DNA of 64,000 nt from Burkholderia singularis (GCF_900176645.1 NZ_FXAN01000047.1:1-64000); one strand, 5' to 3'; counted from the first letter of the stretch, positions 44,530 through 54,409 are shown. Numbers and translations: made by a program. The notes: generated by a model not told the origin, from the sequence alone.

Positions 44530-45453
44530 ATGATCTACAGCATGACGGGATACGCGAGCGCGACGCGTGAGCTTGCGACGGCCGCGGGCAATGGCGGCAC
44601 GAGCGTATCGGTCGAATTGCGGACTGTGAATTCGCGGTTTCTCGACCTGAACTTCCGGATGCCGGATGACGTGCGCGTGTGCGAGCCGCAACTGCGCGAA
44701 ATGCTGATGAACAAGCTGTCGCGCGGCAAGGTCGACATCCGGGTCAACCTGCAGCGCGGCGATCAGAGCGTCAGCGCGGGCGCGCTGAACCGCGCGGCGC
44801 TCGATCAGCTTGCCGAACTCGAGCGTGCGGTGCTCGACGCGTTTCCGGACGCGGAGCGCCTGCGCACGGGCGAGGTGCTGCGCTGGCCGGGCGTGCTTGC
44901 CGAAAGCGGCGTGAGCGCCGACGCGCTGCGCGACGCGGTGCTCGCGTGCGGCAAGGAAGCGCTCGCCGAACTCGTCGTCGTGCGCTCGCGCGAAGGCGCG
45001 CAGCTCGCCGCGATGCTGCTCGCGAACGTGACGGAAATGGAGGCGATCGTCGCGCGCATCGCGCCGCTCGTGCCGGAATTGATCGCCAAACATCAGCAGA
45101 AAATCGTCGAGCGGCTGCAGGAGGCGCTGGGCGTCGCGGCGCCGGACGGCAGCGCGCCCGCCGTGTCGCGCGACGAGGCGGCCGAGCGCATTCGCCAGGA
45201 AGTGACGATGTACGGCATCCGGATCGATATCACCGAAGAGCTGTCGCGGCTCACCGCGCACCTGTCCGAGACGCGCCATGTGATCGACAAGGGCGGGCGT
45301 GTCGGCAAGCGGCTCGACTTCATGATGCAGGAACTCAATCGCGAGGCGAACACGCTCGGCTCGAAGGCGGCGGCAAAAGAGCTTGCCGATGCGTCGATGG
45401 CGCTCAAGCTTTTGATCGAGCAGATGCGCGAGCAAGTGCAAAACCTGGAGTAA
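44530..45453 (+). CDS. yicC: YicC family endoribonuclease
   Basis: A 307-aa protein with the YicC_N domain at the start (MIYSMTGYASATRE, VELRTVNSRFLDLNFRMPDD) and the DUF1732 C-terminal domain (ELSRLTAHLSETRHVIDKGG, GKRLDFMMQELNREANTLGS). YicC was shown in E. coli to act as an endoribonuclease. ATGs at 44527 and 44530 are adjacent and both plausible. It is followed 6 nt later by gmk. Confidence 0.93.
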   Translation: MIYSMTGYASATRELATAAGNGGTSVSVELRTVNSRFLDLNFRMPDDVRVCEPQLREMLMNKLSRGKVDIRVNLQRGDQSVSAGALNRAALDQLAELERAVLDAFPDAERLRTGEVLRWPGVLAESGVSADALRDAVLACGKEALAELVVVRSREGAQLAAMLLANVTEMEAIVARIAPLVPELIAKHQQKIVERLQEALGVAAPDGSAPAVSRDEAAERIRQEVTMYGIRIDITEELSRLTAHLSETRHVIDKGGRVGKRLDFMMQELNREANTLGSKAAAKELADASMALKLLIEQMREQVQNLE

Positions 45454-46155
<702 letters not shown>

Positions 46156-46214
46156 CGGATCGAACGGCGCGCATAAGGTAGAATAAGCACCATATTCTGA
46201 AGGAACGACCCAAC

Positions 46215-46418
46215 ATGGCTCGCATTACCGTTGAAGACTGCCTGAAGCAGATTCCGAACCGCTTCGAACTGGCGCTTGCCGCCACTTATCGCGCGCGGCA
46301 GCTCGCGCAAGGTCATACGCCGAAGATCGAAAGCCGCGACAAACCCACGGTGGTCGCGTTGCGCGAGATCGCGGCCGGCCAGGTCGGCGTCGAAATGCTG
46401 AAGAAAGTGCCCGTTTAA
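46215..46418 (+). CDS. rpoZ: RNA polymerase omega subunit
   Basis: A 67-aa omega subunit ([20 protein letters not shown], then [20 protein letters not shown]). It stabilises RNA polymerase assembly and is part of a ppGpp binding site. GGAACG lies upstream of the ATG. The order gmk-rpoZ-spoT/rsh is conserved in proteobacteria. Confidence 0.97.
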
Positions 46419-46479
46419 GGCACGGCCGGATTTCGTTAACCATGTAATCCCCAGCGACGCGCGAACCCAGGAGGCGAAA

Positions 46480-48846
46480 ATGAGCACCGCACCATCGTCC
46501 GCCTCCACCGAGGCCACTTCCAAAGCCGTTGCGCCGTCGCCTGCACGTCAATATATCGACGCGGTTCTCGAGCAGTCGTTTCGTCATCTGTTCGGGCCGA
46601 CCGCGACACCGGAGCAGCCGCGCAAGCACGGCGTCGTTTCGATCGCGAAACTGACCGCCGCGCTTGCCGACTATCTCGGTCCGGACGAAATCAAAGAGGT
46701 CAAGGCGGCGTTCCACTTCAGCGACGAAGCCCACCTCGGTCAATATCGCCAGAGCGGCGAGCCCTACATCACCCATCCTGTCGCCGTCGCGGAAATCTGC
46801 GCCGGCTGGAAGCTCGACGCACAGGCGATCATGGCCGCGCTGCTGCACGACGTGATGGAGGATCAGGGCGTTACCAAGAGCGAACTCGCCGAGCGTTTCG
46901 GGCCCAAGGTCGCCGAGCTGGTCGACGGGCTGTCGAAGCTCGACAAGATGGAGTTCAGAAGCCGCGAGGAGGCGCAGGCGGAAAACTTCCGCAAGATGCT
47001 GCTCGCGATGGCGCGCGACGTGCGCGTGATTCTCGTGAAGCTTGCCGATCGCCTGCACAACATGCGCACGCTCGGCGCGGTGCCGATGGAGAAACGCCGC
47101 CGCGTCGCGCGCGAGACGCTCGATATCTACGCACCGATCGCGCATCGCCTGGGCCTGAACAACACCTATCGCGAGCTGCAGGACATGAGCTTCGCGAATT
47201 TCAATCCGCATCGCTACGCGACGCTCGAGAAAGCCGTGAAGGCCGCGCGGGGCAACCGCCGCGAGGTGATCGGCAAGATTCTCGAATCCGCGCAGCGCGC
47301 GATGGCCGAAGGCAAGATCGAAGCCGAAATCAACGGCCGGGAAAAGACGATCTACAGCATCTACCGGAAGATGCGCGACAAGCAACTGTCGTTCTCGCAG
47401 GTGCTCGACGTGTATGGCTTTCGGATCGTCGTCGAGCATCCGCTCGATTGCTACACGTGCATCGGCGTGCTGCATTCGCTTTATAAACCCGTGCCGGGCA
47501 AGTTCAAGGATTACATCGCGATCCCGAAGGTCAACGGCTATCAATCGCTGCATACGACGCTTGTCGGCCCGTTCGGCGCGCCGATCGAGTTCCAGGTGCG
47601 CACGCGCAAGATGCACGAGATTGCCGAGGCGGGGGTTGCCGCGCATTGGCTGTACAAGAACGGCGGCGCGGATCTGAACGACGTGCAAAAGCGCGCGCAT
47701 CAGTGGCTGAAGTCGCTGCTCGATATCCAGAGCGAAGCGGGCGATTCGAGCGAGTTCCTCGAGCACGTGAAGATCGATCTGTTCCCGGATGCGGTCTACG
47801 TGTTCACGCCGAAGTCGAAGATCATGGCGTTGCCGCGTGGCGCAACTGCGCTCGATTTCGCGTATTCGATCCATAGCGATCTCGGCAACCAGTGCGTTGC
47901 CGTGAAGATCAATAACGAATTGCTGCCGTTGCGTACCGAGCTGAAGAGCGGCGACATCGTTGAAGTCATCACCGCCCCTTATTCGAAGCCGAACCCCGCA
48001 TGGCTCGGCTTCGTGCGTACCGGCAAGGCGCGCTCGGCGATCCGTCACTATCTGAAGACGATGCGCCTGAACGAATCGGTGCAATTGGGCGAGCGCCTCG
48101 TCGATCAGAGCCTCAAGGGCTACGGCTTCACGCTGGCCGACGTGACGCCCGAGGTGTGGGAGAAACTCGTTCAGTGGACGGGCAACAAGAGCCGGCAGGA
48201 AATTTTCGCGGATATCGGCCTGGGCCGGCGCGTCGCCGCGGTGATGGCCAAGCGCATCGAGGTGCTGATGAGCGGCCGCGACGCCGACGACGACGGCTCA
48301 CGAGCCGAGCGCCAGGCGACGAATCATGCGCCTCCCGTGGTCATCACCGGCACCGAAGGAATGTCGGTGCAGTTGTCGGCGTGCTGCCGGCCGATACCGG
48401 GCGACGACATCATGGGCTATATCGGCATCGGGCTCGGGATGGCGATTCATACGACTACCTGCCGGGTCGCGCGCCGGATTCACCGGCGCGATCCGGGACG
48501 TTGGATCGACGTTGCATGGGCGCCGCAGCCCGGACGTCTGTTCGATGTCGCGGTGAAGGTGCTCGTAAAGAACGCGAAGGGGATTTTCGCGCGTGTCGCG
48601 GCGGACATTACTTCGGCTGATGCGAACATCGTTCATATCGCGATGGATGACGATCAGACCCATGAATCGACGGTGCTGCGCTTCGTCATTCAGGTGAGTG
48701 ATCGTATGCATCTCGCCAACGTGATGCGCCGTGTGCGCACCAATCCCGACGTGATGAGGATGATGCGCGAGCGTTCGAATGACGACGCGGTGCATGCGCG
48801 CCATGATGGCGGGATGCGAATCGATCGCGAGCGGCAGGACTATTGA
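46480..48846 (+). CDS. spoT: Bifunctional (p)ppGpp synthetase/hydrolase (Rsh/SpoT)
   Basis: A 788-aa RelA/SpoT homologue. The hydrolase HD domain holds HP99-100 and HD123-124 (AALLHDVMEDQG). The synthetase domain follows (EKTIYSIYRKMRDKQLSFSQ, VYGFRIVVEH). A TGS domain (VYVFTPKSKIMALPRGATAL), a zinc-finger/RIS region with a CC motif and a C-terminal ACT domain complete the layout. The intact HD residues suggest real hydrolase activity. It closes the rpoZ operon. Confidence 0.95.
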   Translation: MSTAPSSASTEATSKAVAPSPARQYIDAVLEQSFRHLFGPTATPEQPRKHGVVSIAKLTAALADYLGPDEIKEVKAAFHFSDEAHLGQYRQSGEPYITHPVAVAEICAGWKLDAQAIMAALLHDVMEDQGVTKSELAERFGPKVAELVDGLSKLDKMEFRSREEAQAENFRKMLLAMARDVRVILVKLADRLHNMRTLGAVPMEKRRRVARETLDIYAPIAHRLGLNNTYRELQDMSFANFNPHRYATLEKAVKAARGNRREVIGKILESAQRAMAEGKIEAEINGREKTIYSIYRKMRDKQLSFSQVLDVYGFRIVVEHPLDCYTCIGVLHSLYKPVPGKFKDYIAIPKVNGYQSLHTTLVGPFGAPIEFQVRTRKMHEIAEAGVAAHWLYKNGGADLNDVQKRAHQWLKSLLDIQSEAGDSSEFLEHVKIDLFPDAVYVFTPKSKIMALPRGATALDFAYSIHSDLGNQCVAVKINNELLPLRTELKSGDIVEVITAPYSKPNPAWLGFVRTGKARSAIRHYLKTMRLNESVQLGERLVDQSLKGYGFTLADVTPEVWEKLVQWTGNKSRQEIFADIGLGRRVAAVMAKRIEVLMSGRDADDDGSRAERQATNHAPPVVITGTEGMSVQLSACCRPIPGDDIMGYIGIGLGMAIHTTTCRVARRIHRRDPGRWIDVAWAPQPGRLFDVAVKVLVKNAKGIFARVAADITSADANIVHIAMDDDQTHESTVLRFVIQVSDRMHLANVMRRVRTNPDVMRMMRERSNDDAVHARHDGGMRIDRERQDY

Positions 48847-48968
48847 GCGTGATCTGGCGCGGCGCCCGTCCGAGGGTGGGGCAGGGGTGGTGTTAAATAT
48901 CCGAGGCAGGCCGCCGCGCTCCTGTTGAAATCAACGGCGGGCAGGTTCTTGTGTGACGCATAAAAACA

Positions 48969-48994
48969 AAGGGCCTTCCCGGAGGAAGGCCCTT
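48969..48994 (-). terminator. Terminator of the first tRNA-Arg
   Basis: An 11-bp stem (AAGGGCCTTCC / GGAAGGCCCTT) with loop CGGA. On the minus strand it is followed by TTTGTTTTTA, a good U-tract. It lies 7 nt past the tRNA 3' end. Confidence 0.85.
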
Positions 48995-49000
48995 CAAAGA

Positions 49001-49077
49001 TGGCGCGGCTGGCAGGATTCGAACCCACGACCCCTTGGTTCGTAGCCAAGTACTCTATCCAACTGAGCTACAGCCGC
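49001..49077 (-). tRNA. tRNA-Arg (anticodon ACG), copy 1
   Basis: A 77-nt tRNA with encoded CCA, read on the minus strand from GCGGCTGTAGCTCAGTTGG to CAGCCGC-G-CCA. Anticodon loop CTACGAA on a TTGG/CCAA stem gives ACG, which is decoded as ICG after deamination. It is identical in sequence to the second copy. Confidence 0.97.
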
Positions 49078-49108
49078 ACGCAAAGCGGTACAACTACTTC
49101 GAATTGAA

Positions 49109-49132
49109 AGGGCCTTCCCGGGAGAAGGCCCT
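49109..49132 (-). terminator. Terminator of the second tRNA-Arg
   Basis: A 9-bp stem (AGGGCCTTC / GAAGGCCCT) with loop CCGGGA, followed on the minus strand by TTTCAATTC. It is nearly the same as the hairpin after the first copy, so the tRNA and terminator were duplicated together. Confidence 0.75.
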
Positions 49133-49139
49133 GAAAAAG

Positions 49140-49216
49140 TGGCGCGGCTGGCAGGATTCGAACCCACGACCCCTTGGTTCGTAGCCAAGTACTCTATCCA
49201 ACTGAGCTACAGCCGC
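49140..49216 (-). tRNA. tRNA-Arg (anticodon ACG), copy 2
   Basis: Second identical copy of tRNA-Arg(ACG) with encoded CCA, 139 nt from the first. Its downstream hairpin (49109-49132) sits between the two genes. Confidence 0.97.
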
Positions 49217-49366
49217 ACGCAGAAGCGAAATTATAGCAAACTTCTTTAAAAAGGGAAGTGCCTGAACACAAATTATTGGATAGCGCGATGCGCGTGCCGG
49301 TTCGCGTCGCCGCTTTGCCGATCGTGTAACCTTGTCGAATTCTGGTGGATAGCCGTTGAGAGCATC

Positions 49367-49930
49367 ATGAATAAGGCGTTTGTGAAGGAGTCGGACGGAG
49401 ACGACGAGGATCTCGAATACGCACAGGCGGCGATCCCGCCCGGTGCGAAGAACTACATCACGCCAGCCGGGCATAAGCGCTTGCGTGACGAACTGCTGCA
49501 TTTGATTGACGACGAGCGGCCCGAAGTGGTGAAACTCGTGTCGTGGGCTGCGTCGAACGGGGATCGTTCGGAAAACGGCGATTACATATACGGCAAGCGG
49601 CGCTTGCGCGAGATCGATCGGCGGATCCGTTTCCTGACCAAGCGCCTCGATCTGGCCGAAGTCGTCGATGCGAGCCGGCAGGAAAGTACGGATCAGGTGT
49701 TCTTTGGCGCCACCGTCGATTACGCAACCGAGGACGGCGCCGAGCATACCGTGACGATCGTCGGCATCGACGAAGTCGATTTGGACCGTGGGCACGTGAG
49801 CTGGATTTCGCCTGTCGCGCGTGCGCTGCTCAAGGCGCGGATCGGCGATACGGTGACGCTGATGACGCCGCTCGGTCCTCAACCTATTGAAGTGCTCGAC
49901 GTTCATTATCCCGCGCCGGGTGCCGCGTAG
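49367..49930 (+). CDS. greB: Transcription elongation factor GreB
   Basis: A 187-aa Gre factor that rescues backtracked RNA polymerase. The N-terminal coiled coil carries the acidic tip and GDRSENGDYIYGKRRLREID block; the C-terminal FKBP-like domain has VDYATEDGAEHTVTIVGIDE and SPVARALLKARIGDTVTL. The GreB-type RxIRFLTKRL is present. The first 25 residues are an acidic extension. Confidence 0.95.
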   Translation: MNKAFVKESDGDDEDLEYAQAAIPPGAKNYITPAGHKRLRDELLHLIDDERPEVVKLVSWAASNGDRSENGDYIYGKRRLREIDRRIRFLTKRLDLAEVVDASRQESTDQVFFGATVDYATEDGAEHTVTIVGIDEVDLDRGHVSWISPVARALLKARIGDTVTLMTPLGPQPIEVLDVHYPAPGAA

Positions 49931-49965
49931 CCGCGCGGCGGCATTGCAAGTTCGCAGGCGATAAA

Positions 49966-49989
49966 AAAGCGCCCCGGCCGGGGCGCTTT
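49966..49989. terminator. Bidirectional terminator between greB and the porin gene
   Basis: A perfectly palindromic 24-nt stem (AAAGCGCCCCGG / CCGGGGCGCTTT) with A- and T-tracts on both sides, placed between two convergent genes. It can terminate both greB and the porin transcript. Confidence 0.85.
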
Positions 49990-50011
49990 CGTTTGTGCGG
50001 AAACGCGTGGC

Positions 50012-51151
50012 TTAGAAGCGATGACGCAGCCCGGCGGTAACGACGACCTGCTTGTTGGTCGACGATGCGCCGCCCGCGCCGAGGACATAGGAGCCGATGT
50101 TCAAGCCATCCTGGGTGATGCGCTGGTAGACGCCTTGCAGATACACATCGGTACGCTTCGACAGGGCATACGCCGTTTGCAGGTTGAACTGGTTCCAGCC
50201 CGGGTGACGGCCGTCGATATAGCCGGCCGTATAAGTGTATGCGCCGGCGACCGTCCAGGCCGGTGTAATCGCGTAACGGGCATTCACTTCATAGTTGTTG
50301 AAGCGCAGGAACGTGCCGTTGAGCGCAATACCGTTCGCCACGCCCGACTGGCCCGGGCTGATGAAAAGCGCCTTGTTGATCCGCGATTGCGTGAACACGA
50401 AGCCGGCCGTCGCCGGGCCATACGTATAGTTCAGGCCGCCGCCCCACACGCGTTGACGCTTGCCGACGAACGTGTAGTCGCCGGTTACGGCGCCCGCCTG
50501 GTTATTGATCGTCGGTGTCGTGTCGTTGTTGATTTGCAGGTAGCCGGCGCCGACGTTGAGGCCGGCGTAGCTGTACGACACGCCCGCACTGAATGCGCGG
50601 TTGTTCGCGAACTGATTGCTGTTCGAGAAGCCGTACAGGCCGCCGAAGTGCAGGCCATACCAATCGGCGCTCGTGTATTTGATCGAATTATTGATCCGGA
50701 ACGAATTGTTCAGGTTGTCATTGTCGAACGGGTGGGCAAACTCGGTGCCGCCGAATTGCGTGCCCGTCAGCGACAGAGGGCCGACGTAGTCGACCACGCT
50801 ATCGTACTGGCGGCCGAGCGTAAGCGCGCCGTATTGCGTCTGCGACAGGCCGACGAATGCTTGACGGCCGAATTCCCGGCCATTTTGCTTCAGCGCGCCG
50901 TTATTGATGCCGAAGCCGTTTTCCAATACGAAGATCGCCTTCAAACCGCCGCCGAGATCCTCGGTTCCGCGCAGGCCCCAGCGGCTGCCGTTGACAGAGC
51001 CCGACGTTTCCGACCAGGAGCTGTGGCCGCCTTGATTGTTCGTGTACGTGATGCCGGCATCGATCAGGCCATACAGCGTCACGCTGCTTTGCGCGTGGGC
51101 GGCAGTGGCGAAGGCGCCGGAAAGAGCTGCAACGATGAGAGTCTTTTTCAT
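50012..51151 (-). CDS. Gram-negative trimeric porin (Omp38/OmpC-like)
   Basis: A 379-aa outer-membrane beta-barrel with signal peptide (MKKTLIVAALSGAFATAAHA) and mature start QSSVTLYGLIDAGITYTNNQ, the classic Burkholderia porin opening. It contains RWGLRGTEDLGGGLKAIFVL and ends in the C-terminal Phe required for barrel insertion (VTAGLRHRF). GGAG lies upstream of the ATG at 51151. It lets small hydrophilic solutes cross the outer membrane. Confidence 0.95.
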   Translation of the reverse strand: MKKTLIVAALSGAFATAAHAQSSVTLYGLIDAGITYTNNQGGHSSWSETSGSVNGSRWGLRGTEDLGGGLKAIFVLENGFGINNGALKQNGREFGRQAFVGLSQTQYGALTLGRQYDSVVDYVGPLSLTGTQFGGTEFAHPFDNDNLNNSFRINNSIKYTSADWYGLHFGGLYGFSNSNQFANNRAFSAGVSYSYAGLNVGAGYLQINNDTTPTINNQAGAVTGDYTFVGKRQRVWGGGLNYTYGPATAGFVFTQSRINKALFISPGQSGVANGIALNGTFLRFNNYEVNARYAITPAWTVAGAYTYTAGYIDGRHPGWNQFNLQTAYALSKRTDVYLQGVYQRITQDGLNIGSYVLGAGGASSTNKQVVVTAGLRHRF

Positions 51152-51554
51152 TGGGTTTATCTCCGTGTAAAACAGGGCTGATGGCAGTCCAACCTGCTTT
51201 TCGAAGCTCCCGGCGATTGAGACGAGAAACAAAGCCGGGGAGGGTATGTTTCGAGCGTGCTTGGCGCTCGTTATCAATCAATGCGGAGTGTAAGAGAATG
51301 TTGCTTAAATCCGATGGAATCAATTTAAGAAATATTATGTTTATGTTTCAGAAATAATTGATAAAAGGCCGGTGGCCCTTGTCCTATAAGGCTTTGCGGG
51401 GAGGTGGGAAAAGTCTGACTACAATGAAATGTATCGCGGCGTTGCGTGATGGCGACAATGCGCTGCGATATGCGCACTGGCATCGTCGGCAACGACTCAT
51501 TATTGTCGCTTCGACAATAGAGGTTTGTCAGGACTATGACTAATAAAAGAGAGT
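51152..51554. other. Porin upstream region
   Basis: About 400 nt upstream of the porin gene, partly AT-rich (51290-51360). It probably holds the porin promoter. Short open frames on the plus strand have no ribosome binding site or recognised product. Confidence 0.4.
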
Positions 51555-51657
51555 CAAGTCGTTATACTGCAGACTCTGCTTACTTAAGCAGACTTTTTCG
51601 TTGACGGAAAAGATCTCCAAACCTTTGTCGGCGCGACTTCTAGTCGCGCTTTTTTTT
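51555..51657 (+). ncRNA. Candidate small RNA ending in a strong terminator
   Basis: A non-coding stretch on the plus strand with a -10-like TATACT at about 51564-51569, a small internal hairpin (TCTGCTTA/TAAGCAGA at 51575-51594) and a textbook terminator at 51631-51657: 8-bp stem GCGCGACT/AGTCGCGC, 3-nt loop, then eight T residues. No coding frame precedes the terminator. The -35 is weak. The transcript would be about 80-100 nt. Confidence 0.5.
51631..51657 (+). terminator. Strong intrinsic terminator
   Basis: An 8-bp perfect stem GCGCGACT / AGTCGCGC at 51631-51649 followed by TTTTTTTT. It is oriented for plus-strand transcripts, whereas both flanking genes are on the minus strand. Confidence 0.85.
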
Positions 51658-51665
51658 GCGCGCGA

Positions 51666-51932
51666 TTATTGCTCGCGGCGGCGCCGGCGGCGCTTGACTG
51701 GTTGAGGGCCCGCGGCTTCGTGAGGCAGCGGCATCGGCGGTTGCGTCCAGTCTTCCATCACGTAATGACGTGCATCGAGGGGTGAAGACAGCAAATTTTG
51801 CCAATGATCGCCGTGCCAGGTTGCGTCGAATTCGCTGGCGAGCGTCGCGGACGCAGCGGAAGTGCGCCCCGATAGATTGCTGCGACGCACAATCCCCAGC
51901 CGATGGGCGAAGCGTTTGATGCCGTTCAGCAT
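51666..51932 (-). CDS. Hypothetical basic protein
   Basis: An 88-aa protein (MLNGIKRFAHRLGIVRRSNL start), basic at both ends and ending in an Arg-rich tail (VKRRRRRREQ). AGGAG lies 7 nt upstream of the ATG at 51932, which decides the start over a slightly longer frame. The middle has SEFDATWHGDHWQNLLSSPL and DARHYVMEDWTQPPMP. No family recognised; probably a conserved Burkholderia protein. Confidence 0.6.
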   Translation of the reverse strand: MLNGIKRFAHRLGIVRRSNLSGRTSAASATLASEFDATWHGDHWQNLLSSPLDARHYVMEDWTQPPMPLPHEAAGPQPVKRRRRRREQ

Positions 51933-52333
51933 AACGATCTCCTGCTGCTTCAATGCACCGCTCAGCCTTGCAAAAGTTTAGGGCTGCCGCAACCCGGAAA
52001 AATACCGATCCAGTGCCGATTATCTCGTTCACGGTAGATTTTTCTTTTTGAAATTAAATATGCCTGCTAATCCCGGTAATTGTGACAGGTGTTGTTGCGG
52101 CTTATTAATTTTCCAGCGCGAGTGTACCGATTCCAGTTGTGTTTCCATCAAGCGGCATAAGACGTCACTAAAAATTTTCTTGACTGCATTGGATTTTCCA
52201 ATTTATAAAAGCAGCACGCGGGCTCGCGTTGCTTCCGCCATGTCCGTAAGGAGATTGGGGGGTATCGGAGCCTTGTGTGACCGTATAAGGGCGTAGCCCG
52301 TGTGTTATTTAAATTTAGTGGGGAACTAGGAAT

Positions 52334-52537
52334 ATGGATACCGGTATCGTGAAATGGTTTAACGATGCTAAGGGCTTCGGCTTTATTACGTCGGACAATG
52401 GCGGTGAAGATTTGTTTGCCCATTTTTCCGAAATCAAGATGGAGGGCTTCAAAACGCTTAAAGAAAATCAGCGTGTATCTTTCGATGTGAAGACTGGTCC
52501 GAAAGGTAAGCAGGCTGCGAATATTCAGGCGCTTTGA
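52334..52537 (+). CDS. cspA: Cold-shock domain protein
   Basis: A 67-aa cold-shock protein with RNP1 (KGFGFIT) and RNP2 (DLFAHF) motifs; it binds single-stranded RNA and DNA as a chaperone. Ribosome binding site AGGAA lies 4 nt before the ATG. The leader (52230-52330) is long, as is usual for csp genes regulated through mRNA structure. Confidence 0.96.
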   Translation: MDTGIVKWFNDAKGFGFITSDNGGEDLFAHFSEIKMEGFKTLKENQRVSFDVKTGPKGKQAANIQAL

Positions 52538-52564
52538 ACGCCTAAAAACCGAGGGCCGTGCAAG

Positions 52565-52586
52565 CCCCCGCCGAGGCGGGGGTTTT
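52565..52586 (+). terminator. Terminator after the cold-shock gene
   Basis: An 8-bp stem CCCCCGCC / GGCGGGGG with a 2-nt loop followed by TTTTGATTTTT, 28 nt past the csp stop codon. Confidence 0.88.
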
Positions 52587-52676
52587 GATTTTTATGGCGA
52601 GTAGAATAGCGCTGTAAGCGCCGGGTCTTCGCCGGCGCGTACCCTAAAAACAGAAAGCGCGATCAGCACGCCCCCT

Positions 52677-53855
52677 ATGACTGCCTTGCCGTTGCACGCC
52701 CCTGTGATCGACATGCCACTTGCATTTGTCGATCTCGAAACAACTGGTGGCTCGGCCGCCGAGCATCGCATCACCGAAATCGGCATCGTCGAGGTAAGTG
52801 CGCAACGCGTGTCGACGTGGACGACGCTCGTCAATCCTCAGCAACCCATTCCTCCATTCATTCAGCAACTCACCGGAATCAGCGACGATATGGTGCGCGA
52901 TGCGCCAGCCTTTGCCGATATCGCGCCCGCGTTGTTCGAGCGGCTTCGGGGCAGGCTGTTCATTGCGCACAACGCAAGCTTCGACCGGAGCTTTTTGCGT
53001 GCCGAATTCGAGCGCGCAGGTTTTGCGTTCGATCCTGACGTGCTTTGTACGGTGCGGCTGTCGCGCGCGCTTTTTCCGCGCGAGCCCCGGCACGGGCTCG
53101 ACGCGTTGATCGAGCGCCATGCGCTCACGCCGATGGGGCGGCATCGCGCGCTCGCGGATGCGGATCTCGTCTGGCAGTTCTGGCAGAAACTGCACAACGT
53201 CGTGCCGCTCGAGCGTTTGCGGGAGCAGGTTGCGCTGGCGACGCGCCATTTCCAGCTCGCGAATGGTTTGACGGATCAGCGTCTGGAAGATGTGCCTGCG
53301 GGCTGCGGGGTCTACGCGCTGTTCGGCGACGAAGACGCGCCGCTCTATGTGGGACGCAGCGTCAGGCTACGGCAGCGGTTGCGCGCGCTGTTGACGGGCG
53401 AGCGCCGCTCGTCGAAGGAAATGCGGATCGCGCAGCAGGTCAGGCGGATCGAGTGGCGTGAAACGGGCAGCGAGCTTGGCGCGCTGCTCGCCGAAGCCGA
53501 ATGGATTGCGGCGCTCCAGCCGGCTTTCAACCGGCGGCCCGAGCGCGGCGCGCGCAATCCCGGCGCGGGCGTGCAGTGGCCGTTTGACGGTCCGGTCGCG
53601 TTCGAGGAGCGTGGTGCGGTGCGGTTTTTCCATGTGATCGATCGCTGGCGCTATGTCGGCGCGGCGCCAACGATCGATCAGGCCGCGGCGCTCGCAGCGC
53701 AGGCAAGCCGTTTGGAATCCGACGCGGGCGGGGCGCCTGCCGTTCGCCGTATTCTGCAGACGCATCTCGCGCGCGGTCTGCAACTGATTCCACTGGCGGG
53801 CTCCACCGGCTGCGCTCAGCCGACAGCGCTGGCGCTGCCTGCTGCGCAGACGTGA
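52677..53855 (+). CDS. DEDDh exonuclease fused to GIY-YIG nuclease domain
   Basis: A 392-aa two-domain nuclease. Residues about 13-185 are a DnaQ-like 3'-5' exonuclease: D19 and E21 (FVDLETTGG), HNASFDRSFL, and HRALADADLVW with the DEDDh histidine. Residues about 205-290 are a GIY-YIG endonuclease domain (CGVYALFGDEDAPLYVGRS, RLRQRL) of the UvrC/Cho type. Such fusions are seen across beta- and gammaproteobacteria and are thought to act in DNA repair. It is convergent with and overlaps the chorismate mutase gene by 40 nt. Confidence 0.9.
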   Translation: MTALPLHAPVIDMPLAFVDLETTGGSAAEHRITEIGIVEVSAQRVSTWTTLVNPQQPIPPFIQQLTGISDDMVRDAPAFADIAPALFERLRGRLFIAHNASFDRSFLRAEFERAGFAFDPDVLCTVRLSRALFPREPRHGLDALIERHALTPMGRHRALADADLVWQFWQKLHNVVPLERLREQVALATRHFQLANGLTDQRLEDVPAGCGVYALFGDEDAPLYVGRSVRLRQRLRALLTGERRSSKEMRIAQQVRRIEWRETGSELGALLAEAEWIAALQPAFNRRPERGARNPGAGVQWPFDGPVAFEERGAVRFFHVIDRWRYVGAAPTIDQAAALAAQASRLESDAGGAPAVRRILQTHLARGLQLIPLAGSTGCAQPTALALPAAQT

Positions 53856-54409
53856 GATAGCGCAATATCGAATGCATTCTTCTGGTTGGAGTCGTAGCGC
53901 GTCAGCGCTTTCCAATTCGCGACGCTGCGCGCGAGGCGTGACGGACAATCCGGCGCATCGCGCAGCGGCGCGACGCGCGCAAGGGCGCTCAGCATAGACT
54001 GCGTCAGCCGGTCGAGTTGCGGCCGCGTGCTGGTGGCCAGATCGGGGGCGGGCCCGGTTGGGCCCTGTGTGGCGCGCCAGTTCGCGAACAGCGCATGCTG
54101 CGCGGCTTTGCTCGCCGAGATTTGGTCTTCGAAGAACGTGCGGGCGTAGGCGGGATCGACGCCGCTGCGCTGTGCCCGTTTTTCGACGTCGGCGAGGAGC
54201 GTTGCTTCGCGCGGCGGGTCCGAGATCGGTTTCTTATTGATCCATTTCCATTGCGCGACCGGCTCGGCGAGCGCGAGGCGCTGCGATACGAGCGCGACGA
54301 GATTGGTGAGCGGCGTATCGCCTGCGTCCGCGACGGCGATGCGGGGAGCGGCCATCATGGCGAGACTGAGCGCGGCGGCAGCAAGACTTGAGCGAAGCGA
54401 TTGTTTCAT
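53816..54409 (-). CDS. Periplasmic chorismate mutase (gamma AroQ type)
   Basis: A 197-aa protein with signal peptide (SSLAAAALSLAMMAAPRIAV, cleavage near ADA-GD). The catalytic helix bundle has LVSQRLALAEPVAQWKWINK, then PREATLLADVEKRAQRSGVD and FFEDQISASKAAQHALFANW, which match secreted *AroQ enzymes such as Mycobacterium MtCM. It converts chorismate to prephenate outside the cytoplasm. Its physiological role in bacteria is unclear. Confidence 0.85.
   Translation of the reverse strand: MKQSLRSSLAAAALSLAMMAAPRIAVADAGDTPLTNLVALVSQRLALAEPVAQWKWINKKPISDPPREATLLADVEKRAQRSGVDPAYARTFFEDQISASKAAQHALFANWRATQGPTGPAPDLATSTRPQLDRLTQSMLSALARVAPLRDAPDCPSRLARSVANWKALTRYDSNQKNAFDIALSHVCAAGSASAVG

Noticed and set aside
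46225-48084. A 619-codon minus-strand frame
   Set aside because: Antisense to the rsh gene; no domains and shadow-like composition.
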